DNA from: Pseudomaricurvus hydrocarbonicus
Lineage (GTDB): Bacteria; Pseudomonadota; Gammaproteobacteria; Pseudomonadales; Cellvibrionaceae
Assembly: GCF_011602365.1 (NCBI RefSeq)
Contig: NZ_JAAONZ010000014.1
Coordinates: 62,001 to 126,000 of the forward strand
Direction: 5' to 3'
Length of the DNA stretch: 64,000 nucleotides
Shown here: positions 34,765 through 44,579 of the stretch, one piece after another
Layout: every line of letters starts with the position of its first letter
Position numbering within the stretch: position 1 is the first letter of the stretch
Translations under genes and position numbers: made by a program
The notes under the pieces: model-generated
Told to the model about the DNA's origin: nothing
The model's input: the letters and a program-made list of their open reading frames with translations, nothing else
The model's database searches: none

Positions 34765-35097
34765 ATGAACGAATCTGTGGATACAGATACCTTGAGCATG
34801 TTGAAAGAGGTTATGGAGGACGATTTTCAATTGTTGGTCAGCACCTTTTTGGACGACGCCCAGCTACGCATCCCGCAGTTATTCGAGGAATTTAACGCAG
34901 GCGATGGGGAGATGCTCAGACAGACCGCTCACAGCCTCAAAGGCAGCAGTAGCAACTTGGGGGCTGTGCGTTTATCTGAGTTGTGTTTTCAGGTTGAGCA
35001 CAGGGCTAAGGAGAACCAGCTGGATGGGTTGGAAGATGTTCTGTATCAAGTGAAAGCGGAGTTTGATCAAGTGAGGTCAATTTTGGAGGGGCTATAA
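34765..35097 (+). CDS. hptB: histidine phosphotransfer (HPt) protein, HptB-like
   Basis: 110 residues of one HPt four-helix domain with the phospho-accepting H56 in AHSLKGSSSNLGA. It is encoded 191 nt after the HsbR-like gene, with CAGGAG before the start. In Pseudomonas HptB collects phosphate from hybrid kinases and passes it to HsbR. The same chain is the likely role here; the kinases are outside the window. Confidence 0.85.
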   Translation: MNESVDTDTLSMLKEVMEDDFQLLVSTFLDDAQLRIPQLFEEFNAGDGEMLRQTAHSLKGSSSNLGAVRLSELCFQVEHRAKENQLDGLEDVLYQVKAEFDQVRSILEGL

Positions 35098-35290
35098 ATT
35101 GATACCATGAAATTACCCCCACGCCCAACGTTCAGGCTGCTTGTATCAATTCGTAAAGCTGGCATCCTGCCTTTAGTCTAAAACACACTAAGCCCTAAAA
35201 CTTCCTTTGCCTACACTTCATATTACGAGCCCTTGCGGATAGTTCTCCATGGGCCTTGTCTGTGGAGGGTTTTCTGGTGGGGAAGTCGCT

Positions 35291-35758
35291 ATGCCGTTTG
35301 TGTTGAGCTGGGTCCTGTGCATAACAGGTTTGTTTCTTGCTGTCAGTTCCTACAGCGATGAATCACCCGCGGGAATTACCGGAGCCGTAACGGTCGATGT
35401 CTTTCAGGCCAAGCAGCTATACGACCGCGGCGCGCTTTTTGTCGACGTCCGAGCTGATGAAGAGTGGTCAATAGGCCATATAGCGGGCGCTGTACACCTG
35501 GATTTTCAGCGTGACTTTGCCAAGCTCTATGCCGCTGAAGGCGTGACTCGTGATACCCCCTTGGTACTCTACTGCAACAGTTCAAACTGTCTGCGCAGTG
35601 CGTATGCTTCTGCAGTGAGCGTATACTGGGGGTTTAAGAATGTTTTTTATTTTCGCGCTGGGTATTTTGCCTGGCTGCTAGAGGATTTTCCGGCGGTCAT
35701 GAGTCATGTGGCTGTCGTGGATGAGCGCTCCCAGATGGGGATGGCTGCCAAGCAATAG
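35291..35758 (+). CDS. exported rhodanese-like protein
   Basis: 155 residues from ATG 35291 (an in-frame start at 35249 spoils the signal). A signal peptide (MPFVLSWVLCITGLFLAVSS) precedes one rhodanese domain with VDVRADEEWSIGHIAGAVHLD and the active-site loop YCNSSNCLRS, where the first Cys is the expected sulfur carrier. It should be a periplasmic sulfurtransferase or sulfide carrier. A strong terminator follows at 35800-35833. Confidence 0.85.
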   Translation: MPFVLSWVLCITGLFLAVSSYSDESPAGITGAVTVDVFQAKQLYDRGALFVDVRADEEWSIGHIAGAVHLDFQRDFAKLYAAEGVTRDTPLVLYCNSSNCLRSAYASAVSVYWGFKNVFYFRAGYFAWLLEDFPAVMSHVAVVDERSQMGMAAKQ

Positions 35759-35799
35759 CGGTGCGGTAACCGCCAATACCCCCAGCGACGTCTTCTCAC

Positions 35800-35833
35800 A
35801 AAAAAGCCGGATTAAAACATCCGGCTTTTTTTT
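35800..35833. terminator. bidirectional Rho-independent terminator
   Basis: GCCGGAT (35806-35812) pairs with ATCCGGC (35819-35825), flanked by A-run and T-run of 6-8. It separates the rhodanese gene from the convergent aldehyde dehydrogenase gene. Confidence 0.9.
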
Positions 35834-35894
35834 GTATTGCAGAAAGGACTCTGGTTAAGATTCCTTGAATCAGAGTGCTTCTGAACTCACGCCC

Positions 35895-37358
35895 TTACAG
35901 CTTAAATTTCACCATTAAATTGTACATCTTCTCAAAGGTCGGCCCGTAGGGCGGCGCCATCATCTGGATACCACTGATTTTTCCGGGCTTAAAGATGGGG
36001 CGTAATTTTGAAAATTCGTTAAAGCCTTCAGGTCCATGATAGTGCCCCATACCGCTATTGCCGATACCACCAAATGGCATGTCGTGCTGAGCTACATGGA
36101 AAACACTGTCGTTAATGCACATGCCTCCCGACAGCGTATTATAGATAACGTGATCCTGCAGCGGCTTGTTATTGGAATAAAGGTACAGTGCCAGAGGGCG
36201 CTCGTGGCTGTTGATGTAAGCAATGACATCATCAATGGTGTCATAGGGCTTGATGGGTAACAGGGGGCCAAAAATTTCATCCTGCATGATCATCATGTCA
36301 TCGGTGGTATCGAGTACCAGATGTGGGGGGATCTTACGGTTGCTTTCATCAATCGGGTCGTTGCCCAGCAGGTTAATGGGGTTGGCGCCTTTTGTCTTGG
36401 CGTCAGCCAGGGTATTGCTCAGGCGGTTGAATGCCTTTTGGTCAATGATGGACGTGTAATCCTTGCTTTGCGCCGTAGGGTAGCGTTGGCTGACAATGCG
36501 TTTTGCCGCCGCCACGAACTCCTCGGTTTTTGAGCGGGGCACGAAGACGTAATCGGGAGCGACGCATGTTTGCCCGGCATTAAAAAACTTGCCCATTAAC
36601 ATGCGCTCGGCTGCGGTATTCACGTCGAAGTCATCCGCAACAATGGTGGGTGATTTACCACCCAGCTCCAGGGTAACCGGTGTCAGTGTTTTCGCGGCGG
36701 TTTCCATGACGGTCACTGCAGTGCCAGGTGAGCCGGTAAACACCAGATGATCCCAGGGTTGGTGAGTGAATTCCGTAGCGGACACGCCAGGGATGACCGC
36801 CACCGTGTCGTCGTTAAATTGGGCTTTGATCAGCTCGTCCAGAAGCCTTGCAAGGGTTTGTGAGTTGGCAGCCAGTTTGATGATGCAGCGATTGCCGGCA
36901 GCGATGGCGCTGATGCAGGGGCTCAAGGAGAGGAACAACGGATAGTTCCATGGCGTCACGATGCCAATCACGCCCTTGGGCTGTGGAATGACGGTGTTTT
37001 TAGCGCCCCAAAATGCGAGTCCTACGTGGCGTTTCTGAGGTTTCATCCACTTCTTAATGCGCTTTCTGGTGTAATTTATGCCGCTGAGCAGGCCGTAGAC
37101 TTCCAGCAAGCGGGTTTCCTGGCTGGAGCGATTGCCGTAATCCTCACAGATCGCGGCCGCAATGGCCTCCTGGTTGTCCCGCAATAGGTTTTCCAGCTTG
37201 TCCAGACTGTCCAGACGTTGTTCCAGACTTGGGTAGGGCGTCTGTCGGGAAAGCTGACGCTGACGGTTAAAAACCTGCTGAAAACGACTCAAGCCAGTTG
37301 TTTCATCCGTAGCTGCAGTCGTGGAGCGGTTAACCGATGTTTCTACAGAAATATTCAT
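35895..37358 (-). CDS. aldehyde dehydrogenase, coniferyl-aldehyde-dehydrogenase-like
   Basis: 487 residues from ATG 37358, with GGAGG 6 nt before it; a longer in-frame extension lacks homology features. The ALDH features are intact: TPWNYPLFLSLSPCISAIAAGN, LELGGKSP with the general-base Glu, and the nucleophile Cys in FFNAGQTCVAPDY. The C-terminus FSKLRPIFKPGKISG resembles the short coniferyl/fatty aldehyde dehydrogenases. They oxidise aromatic or long-chain aldehydes with NAD. It is a single-gene unit. Confidence 0.88.
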   Translation of the reverse strand: MNISVETSVNRSTTAATDETTGLSRFQQVFNRQRQLSRQTPYPSLEQRLDSLDKLENLLRDNQEAIAAAICEDYGNRSSQETRLLEVYGLLSGINYTRKRIKKWMKPQKRHVGLAFWGAKNTVIPQPKGVIGIVTPWNYPLFLSLSPCISAIAAGNRCIIKLAANSQTLARLLDELIKAQFNDDTVAVIPGVSATEFTHQPWDHLVFTGSPGTAVTVMETAAKTLTPVTLELGGKSPTIVADDFDVNTAAERMLMGKFFNAGQTCVAPDYVFVPRSKTEEFVAAAKRIVSQRYPTAQSKDYTSIIDQKAFNRLSNTLADAKTKGANPINLLGNDPIDESNRKIPPHLVLDTTDDMMIMQDEIFGPLLPIKPYDTIDDVIAYINSHERPLALYLYSNNKPLQDHVIYNTLSGGMCINDSVFHVAQHDMPFGGIGNSGMGHYHGPEGFNEFSKLRPIFKPGKISGIQMMAPPYGPTFEKMYNLMVKFKL

Positions 37359-37713
37359 GCAATGCCTCCGGCGCATCATCAGTGGGCAAAGCGCCAAGAT
37401 GTAGTCGGCGCTCTTGGGTATACCATAGCGTATTATTAAAATAGTACTAACGTACAAATTTAACCTAATGCGGAGGGCATGAGAAGCAGGATTTGGGATT
37501 TCTTTCCTATGAGCCCGTTGGGTCCAGTCCTGCCTTGGGCTTGCAGAGGCTGTCCGTGATCTCCAGGCGAGCTCAGCTTGAGCGGCAAGAGAGGTCAAAA
37601 TGGCCGATTTGCTGTTCATTTTCGCGCAATCGGGGGGCTCCCAATGACTGAATGGCTACCCGTGAAAAGGGCTGTGATAGACTCTGCCCATTGCCAACCC
37701 AAGGGAAAGATTC
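37359..37713. other. divergent region between the aldehyde dehydrogenase and MoxR genes
   Basis: About 355 bp without a gene. It must hold the promoters of both genes; an A/T-rich stretch at 37430-37465 is the likely place for the minus-strand one. No clear site was assigned. Confidence 0.35.
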
Positions 37714-38559
37714 ATGAAATTTGAAGGTACTGAGAATTACGTCGCCACAGACGATTTGAGAATGGCCGTTGATGCGGCCGTAGCCCTGCAGCGTCCTCTG
37801 CTGGTCAAAGGGGAGCCGGGAACCGGCAAGACCATGCTGGCGGAGCAGGTGGCGCAATCCATGGGAATGCGTTTGATTCAATGGCATATTAAGTCAACCA
37901 CCAAAGCACAGCAGGGGTTGTACGAGTACGATGCGGTGTCGCGCTTGCGGGACTCTCAGCTGGGCAATGAAAAAGTGAACGATATCGCCAACTACCTGAA
38001 AAAAGGCAAGTTGTGGGAAGCGTTTGAGTCCGAAGAGCAGGTTGTTTTATTGATTGATGAGATCGATAAGGCTGACATCGAGTTTCCCAATGACCTGTTG
38101 GTTGAAATCGACAAGATGGAATTCTTTGTCTACGAAACCGGGGAGGTGGTTAAGGCCAAGCAGCGCCCCATCGTGATTATCACCAGTAATAATGAGAAAG
38201 AATTGCCTGATGCTTTCCTGCGTCGTTGTTTCTTCCATTACATCAGTTTCCCAAGCCGTGAAACCATGATACAGATCATTGATGTTCATTTTCCGACCAT
38301 CAAAGCTGATCTGGTTCGGGATGCACTGGATGTTTTCTTTGATGTGCGCCAGGTACCGGGGTTGAAGAAAAAGCCTTCTACTTCAGAGTTGGTGGATTGG
38401 CTTAAATTGTTAATGGCCGACGATATTCCGGATGAGGTGCTGCAGAGTGGCGATACCCGTCAGGCCATTCCACCTTTGTACGGCGCTTTACTGAAAAATG
38501 AGCAGGATGTGCATTTGCTGGAACGTCTTGCGTTTATGACTCGTCGTAAAAACGCCTAA
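37714..38559 (+). CDS. MoxR-family AAA+ ATPase
   Basis: 281 residues with Walker A GEPGTGKT (33-40), Walker B LLIDEID (112-118) and a sensor-1 region (IVIITSNNEKELPDAFLRRCFFHY). MoxR ATPases work as chaperones with VWA-domain partners, often for metal or cofactor insertion. The next gene encodes such a VWA protein, the usual pairing. Cytoplasmic. Confidence 0.92.
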   Translation: MKFEGTENYVATDDLRMAVDAAVALQRPLLVKGEPGTGKTMLAEQVAQSMGMRLIQWHIKSTTKAQQGLYEYDAVSRLRDSQLGNEKVNDIANYLKKGKLWEAFESEEQVVLLIDEIDKADIEFPNDLLVEIDKMEFFVYETGEVVKAKQRPIVIITSNNEKELPDAFLRRCFFHYISFPSRETMIQIIDVHFPTIKADLVRDALDVFFDVRQVPGLKKKPSTSELVDWLKLLMADDIPDEVLQSGDTRQAIPPLYGALLKNEQDVHLLERLAFMTRRKNA

Positions 38560-38683
38560 ATACAGAACCGTCTTGGTTCGAGTGCTGTGGTTGAATTGAG
38601 CATAGGCTGGGTAGCAGGTTTGCCGGGTGGTATGTTTACGAAGGGCGCTAAAACCAAAACGGGTGCTCGGTAAGGAGTATTAG

Positions 38684-39859
38684 ATGCTAGTCAATTTTTT
38701 CTACGGCCTGCGTAAGGCCGAAGTACCTGTGTCTCTGAAAGAGCTGTTGGTGCTGTTAGAAGCAATGGAAAAGCAGTTGGCATTCGGGAGTGTGGACGAG
38801 TTTTACCTGTTGGCACGTACGTGCCTGATCAAAGACGAAAAGTACTTTGATAAGTTCGATCGTGCCTTTGGCGCTTATTTCAAAGGCCTGGAAAACCTCG
38901 ACGGTATTGTTGAAGCACTGATCCCGGATGAATGGACTCGTGCAGAGTTCATGAAAACGCTGAGCGATGAAGAGAAGGCCAAGATTGAATCCCTGGGTGG
39001 GCTTGAAAAGCTGATTGAGGAGTTTAACAAGCGCCTTGAAGAGCAGAAAAAACGGCATCAGGGGGGCAATAAGTGGATCGGCACCGGTGGCACGTCACCT
39101 TTTGGTAACAGTGGCTATAACCCGGAAGGGGTTCGGGTTGGCGGTGAGAGCCGCAACAAGTCTGCGGCTAAGGTCTGGGATAAGCGCGAGTTCAAAAATT
39201 TGGCGGATGACGTTGAATTGGGCACTCGCAATATCAAAGTGGCGCTGCGTAAGCTGCGCAAGTTTGCCCGCACCGGTGCTGCCGAAGAGCTGGATCTGGA
39301 CAACACCATCCGCTCTACGGCCAATAATGCCGGCTTTCTTGATATTAAAATGGTCCCTGAGCGCCACAACGCAGTGAAGATTTTACTGTTTTTTGATGTC
39401 GGTGGGTCTATGGATCCCTATGTGCGGGTGTGTGAAGAGTTGTTTTCAGCCTGTAAAACTGAATTCAAGCACATGGAATATTTCTATTTCCATAACTTTA
39501 TATATGAGTATCTGTGGAAAGACAATCGTCGCCGCAGTACCGATACCACTGCGTTGTTTGATGTGCTTCATACTTACGCCAGCGATTATAAAGTGATTTT
39601 TATCGGGGATGCCTCCATGGCTCCGTATGAAATCAGTACTCAGTACGGTTGTGTTGAGTACATGAATGAAGAGCCGGGCTACGTATGGATGCAGCGGTTA
39701 ACGGAAACCTTTAACAAAGTCATTTGGTTGAATCCGACACCGGAAAAGTATTGGAATCATACCCAGACGATTGACATGACTCGCAAGCTGGTGAATAACA
39801 AAATGTACCCGTTAACACTGGAGGGTTTGGATGAAGGTATAAAGTACCTGACCAAGTAA
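38684..39859 (+). CDS. VWA-domain protein of the CoxE/YehP type, MoxR partner
   Basis: 391 residues, with AAGGAG before the ATG. The N-terminal ~190 residues are helical and charged (KRLEEQKKRHQGG); the C-terminal part is a von Willebrand A domain. Its MIDAS motif is D238-V-G-G-S242, in place of the classical DxSxS, as seen in this subfamily. It probably acts with the MoxR ATPase encoded 124 nt upstream. Terminated by the hairpin at 39892-39920. Confidence 0.9.
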   Translation: MLVNFFYGLRKAEVPVSLKELLVLLEAMEKQLAFGSVDEFYLLARTCLIKDEKYFDKFDRAFGAYFKGLENLDGIVEALIPDEWTRAEFMKTLSDEEKAKIESLGGLEKLIEEFNKRLEEQKKRHQGGNKWIGTGGTSPFGNSGYNPEGVRVGGESRNKSAAKVWDKREFKNLADDVELGTRNIKVALRKLRKFARTGAAEELDLDNTIRSTANNAGFLDIKMVPERHNAVKILLFFDVGGSMDPYVRVCEELFSACKTEFKHMEYFYFHNFIYEYLWKDNRRRSTDTTALFDVLHTYASDYKVIFIGDASMAPYEISTQYGCVEYMNEEPGYVWMQRLTETFNKVIWLNPTPEKYWNHTQTIDMTRKLVNNKMYPLTLEGLDEGIKYLTK

Positions 39860-39891
39860 CCCCTGTGGCGGACAACTCTTTGTGATCGCTC

Positions 39892-39920
39892 AAAAATGCC
39901 AGCTATATGCTGGCATTTTT
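39892..39920. terminator. Rho-independent terminator
   Basis: ATGCCAGC/GCTGGCAT around a TATAT loop, flanked by five A and five T. It follows the VWA gene by 32 nt. Confidence 0.9.
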
Positions 39921-40243
39921 AATGGCTTTTTCAAATGATGATTGCTGGGACGTCATGAAAAGGTTGTCCGGTGTTGGTGAGGTTTTGCCGTTTTTTATAA
40001 TGGCTGAACAAAGCCCGAAAATCTGTTGACTTTTCAAGGGTATTCTATACGCTTGCAGTCATCTTTTTCTCCATCGAATGTTACCCAACCAGCAGTTTGT
40101 AAAAATTATCGCCTTCTGGATCATGGTAAACGTAGCGTAAAGCCATCGATGGCAACCAATACAGCGTTCCAAATCCTGCAGATTTTTAAATCTGCGCTGT
40201 ATTGAAATAACGCATTTACAGACAAGGTTTAAAGAGACTGAAC

Positions 40244-40363
40244 ATGTATATGATTGAATATCCACAAGCTATTGCGACTTCTCTGTTCGTGACAGGGGTC
40301 GTAACGGATCTGCGCCATGGCTTTAAGCCGTGTTGTGCGGCACTGCGTATTGTGGATTTTTAA
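40244..40363 (+). CDS. candidate 39-residue protein, unrecognised
   Basis: ATG 40244 is preceded by AAAGAGA at 7 nt. The product (MYMIEYPQAIATSLFV, GFKPCCAALRIVDF) has a short hydrophobic part and a CC pair. A strong terminator 50 nt after the stop shows that a short transcript may exist here. No family is recognised; it could equally be a non-coding RNA. Confidence 0.3.
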   Translation: MYMIEYPQAIATSLFVTGVVTDLRHGFKPCCAALRIVDF

Positions 40364-40413
40364 CGTCTCTCATGGCTATGGGGGGCATTGAGGCCTCCCG
40401 GCAAGTTTCTTGA

Positions 40414-40447
40414 AAACCCGGTGGGTCTTGGATCTACCGGGTTTTTT
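40414..40447 (+). terminator. Rho-independent terminator of a short transcript
   Basis: AAACCCGGT pairs with ACCGGGTTT (40436-40444) around 13 nt and is followed by seven T in total. No large gene ends here on the plus strand, so it probably terminates a small RNA or the 39-codon gene. Confidence 0.75.
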
Positions 40448-40632
40448 TATGCCCGGAAATTGGGCTGAGCTTGATACCAGGGCAGTGATTGTCCGGTTTT
40501 TAGCACAGGTGCTACTAACCGATGTAGAGAAAAGGAAGAGGGACGATGGATCACGATGATGATATCGATGATATCGCTATTTTAAGTAATAACTGATTTT
40601 ATCTCGGAAGGGATCGGGCATGGAATGGAAGA

Positions 40633-42021
40633 ATGTGGGCATTAATTCGAACAGATAAACAAACGTTAAAAATGTTGATCGCGATCGCGATCCCCATGGT
40701 GATATCCCAGGGTACATTTGCGCTGATGATTTTCACCGACCGCTTTTTTATGTCGCTGGTGAGCCCTACTCATGTGGCGGCAACGCTGGGTGGTGGGGTG
40801 GCAGCGTTCATGTGTATGTCTCTCTGGATAGGGCTGCTGTCGTACGGCAATGCTTTGGTCGCTCAGTATTTAGGTGCGGGAAAGAAAAGCCTGTGTTCCA
40901 GAATTGTGACCCAAGGACTCTTTATCGCTGGGTTGTGTACACCCATCCTGTGGTTCATGGGGTATGGGGTGTATCTCAGCTTTGATGGTTTGGGTCATGA
41001 TCCGCAACAGCTGGTTTTGGAGAAACAGTATTTTGAAATTCTGCTGGCCTGGGGGTTTCTGACCCTGTTTAAAGCGTGCTTCTCGTCGTTTTTTGCGGGT
41101 ATTGGCAATACAAAAGTTGTGATGATAGTGGATCTGCTGGGGGTTGTGATCAATGTACCGCTTTCCTACAGTTTGATATTTGGCTATGCGGGCGCGCCCG
41201 AAATGGGGATCGCGGGTGCCGCCTGGGGTACCGTGTTAAGTAATTTTACTGCCCTGGTATTGTTTTTTCTGTTTTACCGTTCGCGCAGTAACAGTACTGA
41301 ATTTTCGGTTGCCGATTCCTATCAATTTGATCGGCCGCTGTTCAATCGTTATTGGCGCTTGGGTTTTCCCTCGGGCCTTGAAATGTTTCTGAATGTTGCG
41401 GCCTTCAATGTGTTCATTTTATTGTTTCAGTCCTACGGTGTAACCGCAGGAGCGTCGGCAGCCATTGTTTTGAATTGGGACCTGTTGTCCTTTGTGCCCA
41501 TGGTGGGCTTGCATATTGCTGTGATCAGTATGGTGGGCCGCTGCATGGGGGCACAGGATTTTCAGCGGCTGAATTCGGTCATTAGTTCGGGGTTCGTGTT
41601 GGGATTGATGTATTCCGGTAGTTTGGCTTTGTTGTTTATCTTTTTCCGGGAATCCTTGGTGGGTGTGTTTATGACATCAGCAACGGAAAACGACGCCATT
41701 TTTCAGCTGTCGAGCTGGATGATGATCGGCATGGCCAGCTACGTCATGGCCGATGCGGTGATTCTGGTGGCGGGTGGTGTGTTGCGCGGAGCTGGAGACA
41801 CTCGCTGGCTTATGGTTACTTCGGTGTTATTGCATTGGCTCATGGTGTTGGCGCAGTATGTGGTGATTGTTGAGCTGCAGTTGGGACCAAAAATGGCGTG
41901 GATGATCTTTGTGGGGTTGATTTTGGCTCTGGCTTTGGCATTTACTTTGCGGTTGACCGGCTCGGGATGGCGCAAGCACATTCCGCAAGAGTGGACTCCG
42001 GTTGAAGCCGCCAATTTATGA
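40633..42021 (+). CDS. MATE-family efflux transporter
   Basis: 462 residues with ~12 membrane segments in two related halves, as in MATE exporters (AIPMVISQGTFALMIFTDRFFM at TM1; GFPSGLEMFLNVAAF at TM7). These use Na+ or H+ gradients to expel cationic compounds. The stop overlaps the start of the rsuA-like gene by ATGA, so the two are translated together. Confidence 0.92.
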   Translation: MWALIRTDKQTLKMLIAIAIPMVISQGTFALMIFTDRFFMSLVSPTHVAATLGGGVAAFMCMSLWIGLLSYGNALVAQYLGAGKKSLCSRIVTQGLFIAGLCTPILWFMGYGVYLSFDGLGHDPQQLVLEKQYFEILLAWGFLTLFKACFSSFFAGIGNTKVVMIVDLLGVVINVPLSYSLIFGYAGAPEMGIAGAAWGTVLSNFTALVLFFLFYRSRSNSTEFSVADSYQFDRPLFNRYWRLGFPSGLEMFLNVAAFNVFILLFQSYGVTAGASAAIVLNWDLLSFVPMVGLHIAVISMVGRCMGAQDFQRLNSVISSGFVLGLMYSGSLALLFIFFRESLVGVFMTSATENDAIFQLSSWMMIGMASYVMADAVILVAGGVLRGAGDTRWLMVTSVLLHWLMVLAQYVVIVELQLGPKMAWMIFVGLILALALAFTLRLTGSGWRKHIPQEWTPVEAANL

Positions 42022-42728
42022 TCACTTGCCGGACACGACTGGACCGCTATCTCAGTCATGAACTGCACATCCCGCGGCGGGAGGTGCGCCTGATTCTGGC
42101 ACAGGGGCGGGTCCGGGTGGATGGTGCTGTGGCTCGGTCGATTCATCGGGTGGTGGATAAATTTTGTCGGGTGGAGTTTGACGGAGCGTTGCTGTCTGCC
42201 CGGGCACCTCGTTATATCATGCTGCATAAACCCAAAGGTGTGGTCAGTGCGACCCAGGATACCAGGCACACTACGGTCATCGATCTTTTGCCTGCTCATG
42301 AGCGTCACAATTTGCACATAGTTGGAAGGCTGGACTTTAACACGACAGGTTTGGTGTTATTGACCAATGATGGCCAGTGGTCTCAGTCATTGACCCATCC
42401 GGACACCAAAGTGCCCAAGCTTTATCACGTCACCCTGGCGCGGCCCGTCACCGATGAATATATCGAGGCCTTTGCGGCAGGGATGTTCTTTGAATTTGAA
42501 GGTATCACCACTCGCTCCGCCGGGTTGACTATCATCAACCCTTATGAAGCTAAAGTGGTGTTGGAAGAGGGGCGCTACCATCAGATCAAAAGAATGTTTG
42601 GCCGTTTTAATAATAAGGTGGTCGACCTGCACCGAGAGGCTATTGGTGCTCTGGCGCTGCCGGATGATCTGCTGTCCGGGGATTCCAGGGCATTGACGGC
42701 TGCAGAAGTGGAGGCTCTGTCATCCTGA
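42018..42728 (+). CDS. rsuA: 16S rRNA pseudouridine synthase (RsuA family)
   Basis: 236 residues. An N-terminal S4 RNA-binding domain (TRLDRYLSHELHIPRREVRLIL, GRVRVDG) is followed by a pseudouridine synthase domain with catalytic Asp in GRLDFNTTGLVLLTNDG and the family end GRYHQIKRMFGRFNNKVVDLHR. RsuA converts U516 of 16S rRNA. It overlaps the MATE gene by four bases. Confidence 0.87.
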   Translation: MITCRTRLDRYLSHELHIPRREVRLILAQGRVRVDGAVARSIHRVVDKFCRVEFDGALLSARAPRYIMLHKPKGVVSATQDTRHTTVIDLLPAHERHNLHIVGRLDFNTTGLVLLTNDGQWSQSLTHPDTKVPKLYHVTLARPVTDEYIEAFAAGMFFEFEGITTRSAGLTIINPYEAKVVLEEGRYHQIKRMFGRFNNKVVDLHREAIGALALPDDLLSGDSRALTAAEVEALSS

Positions 42729-43155
42729 CACTCTTTGCTGATATTGGGTAAAGCTTCTTTTGTCGGCCACGTCAGTCAGCAGGCGAAGCCGGTGGTTGGG
42801 CCTGTGGCCGGGGACGGCTGGCAATGGCCTGAACCGGGAGCTCAGGCCGGGTTTTGCCGGGGTAGCAGCGGCAGATCATGAAGAGCCGGAGCTTGAATCG
42901 GTGGCAATTTTAGGCTCCAGTGGCACTGACGCCCCTATATCTGGGCGGTAGCGGCTTTGCCTGGGGCTCGGATCGTGGCAGTTTGGGCACTTTTCCTGTA
43001 AGCTGCACGGCTTATTTGATGCGTGCTGGGTGGCGATTATCGACCTTTCAAACGTGTCCTGACCCAGATGTTTCTTCAGGAGTCTCTCCTCGTGAGGGCG
43101 TCTCCTTTGCAAGTTTTTCCTTATGAAAGCTTCTCCCCACATGAGTTCCCCCCCT
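42729..43155. other. G/C-rich gap before the RhlE gene
   Basis: About 400 bp with no supported gene or terminator. The helicase promoter should lie here. Confidence 0.35.
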
Positions 43156-44481
43156 ATGAGTTTTGCGTCCCTTAGTTTATCAGCATCCATTTTAAAAGCC
43201 GTTGAAGAGGAGGGGTACGATACTCCATCTCCGATTCAGGCTCAGGCCATTCCCGCGGTACTGGAAGGGCGAGACGTGATGGCTGCTGCGCAAACCGGGA
43301 CCGGTAAAACCGCAGGTTTTACTCTGCCATTGCTGGAATTGTTGTCAAAAGGCGAGCGAGCGCGGCCCAACCAGGTGCGAGCACTGGTGTTGACGCCGAC
43401 CCGCGAATTGGCCGCACAGGTGGCTGAAAGCGTTGAGACTTACGGCAAGCACTTGCCGTTAACGTCTACCGTCGTGTTTGGCGGGGTGAAAATCAATCCC
43501 CAGATGATGCGTCTGCGCAAAGGGGTCGATGTCTTGGTGGCTACCCCGGGGCGTTTACTGGATTTGTACCAGCAAAATGCTGTGCGCTTCCAGCAGCTCG
43601 AGGTGTTGGTATTGGACGAAGCAGACCGCATGCTGGACATGGGGTTTATTCACGACATCAAGAAAATTTTGGCCGTGCTCCCCAAGCAGCGTCAAAACCT
43701 GATGTTTTCAGCCACTTTTTCGGATGAAATTCGTGCCTTGGCCAAGGGGTTGGTGAATGATCCCGTTGAAATCTCGGTGGCCAAACGCAACACCACCGCA
43801 GAGAGTGTCAGCCAGTGGATCTATGGCGTCGATAAAAACCAGAAGCCAGCGGTTTTAACGCAGTTGATCCAGGATAATGCCTGGGAGCAGGTGCTGGTCT
43901 TTACCAAGACCAAACACGGCGCCAACCGCTTGACCAAACAGCTCGATGCGCAAGGCATAACCGCCGCGGCCATTCATGGCAATAAAAGCCAGGGTGCCCG
44001 TACCCGTGCGCTGGCCGATTTTAAAGGTAAATCTATCCGGGTGTTGGTGGCAACCGACATCGCCGCTCGCGGTTTGGATATTGACCAGTTACCCCAGGTG
44101 GTGAATTTTGATCTGCCCAACGTAGCCGAAGATTATGTACACCGTATCGGTCGCACCGGCCGAGCGGGCGCGGTAGGTCAGGCGGTATCTTTGGTAACGG
44201 CAGAAGAATTCAAGTTGCTGACGGCAATTGAGCGATTAACCAATCAGCTGTTGGAGCGGCGTGATCTCGAAGGGTTTACCCCGGTACACCCTTTGCCGCA
44301 GTCACGCCTGGATACGCGACAGCACAAACCGAAAAAGCCGAAAAACCCCAAGCCGGACCACCGTGACGGTCAGCGCTCGGGTGAAAATGCTCGTGGCCAC
44401 AGGCCCGCTAGCGCGTATAAGCCCGCCAATGCCAATCGTCGGCGTTCGGCACGGCCTAATCCCGGCAAGGCGGCAAGCTAA
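43156..44481 (+). CDS. rhlE: DEAD-box RNA helicase, RhlE type
   Basis: 441 residues from ATG 43156, which gives the standard start [16 protein letters not shown]; ATGs at 43123 and 43141 are alternatives, and none has a clear ribosome site. All helicase motifs are present: Q motif, [18 protein letters not shown] ([12 protein letters not shown]), SAT (SATFS), ARGLDI and HRIGRTGR. The C-terminal ~80 residues are basic and disordered, typical of RhlE. It remodels RNA in ribosome assembly or mRNA decay. Confidence 0.92.
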   Translation: MSFASLSLSASILKAVEEEGYDTPSPIQAQAIPAVLEGRDVMAAAQTGTGKTAGFTLPLLELLSKGERARPNQVRALVLTPTRELAAQVAESVETYGKHLPLTSTVVFGGVKINPQMMRLRKGVDVLVATPGRLLDLYQQNAVRFQQLEVLVLDEADRMLDMGFIHDIKKILAVLPKQRQNLMFSATFSDEIRALAKGLVNDPVEISVAKRNTTAESVSQWIYGVDKNQKPAVLTQLIQDNAWEQVLVFTKTKHGANRLTKQLDAQGITAAAIHGNKSQGARTRALADFKGKSIRVLVATDIAARGLDIDQLPQVVNFDLPNVAEDYVHRIGRTGRAGAVGQAVSLVTAEEFKLLTAIERLTNQLLERRDLEGFTPVHPLPQSRLDTRQHKPKKPKNPKPDHRDGQRSGENARGHRPASAYKPANANRRRSARPNPGKAAS

Positions 44482-44579
44482 AATCGAGTGAATGTAGGGC
44501 CTGAACAGCAGTGGGTTTTGACTGTTTGGGCCCAATCGCAAGACGAACTCAGGGGAGGCGCTTTAAGTTTGTCCGAAGT

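Larger units (their letters stand above)
39921..40632. other. 700-bp gap with a possible small transcript
   Basis: No large gene. It holds a candidate 39-residue frame (40244-40363), a terminator (40414-40447) and a 16-codon acidic frame (40546-40596) made partly by a tandem GATGATATC repeat (40558-40575). Confidence 0.4.

Noticed and set aside
40546-40596. 16-codon acidic frame before the MATE gene
   Set aside because: It is largely produced by a tandem GATGATATC repeat and is too short to support as a gene.
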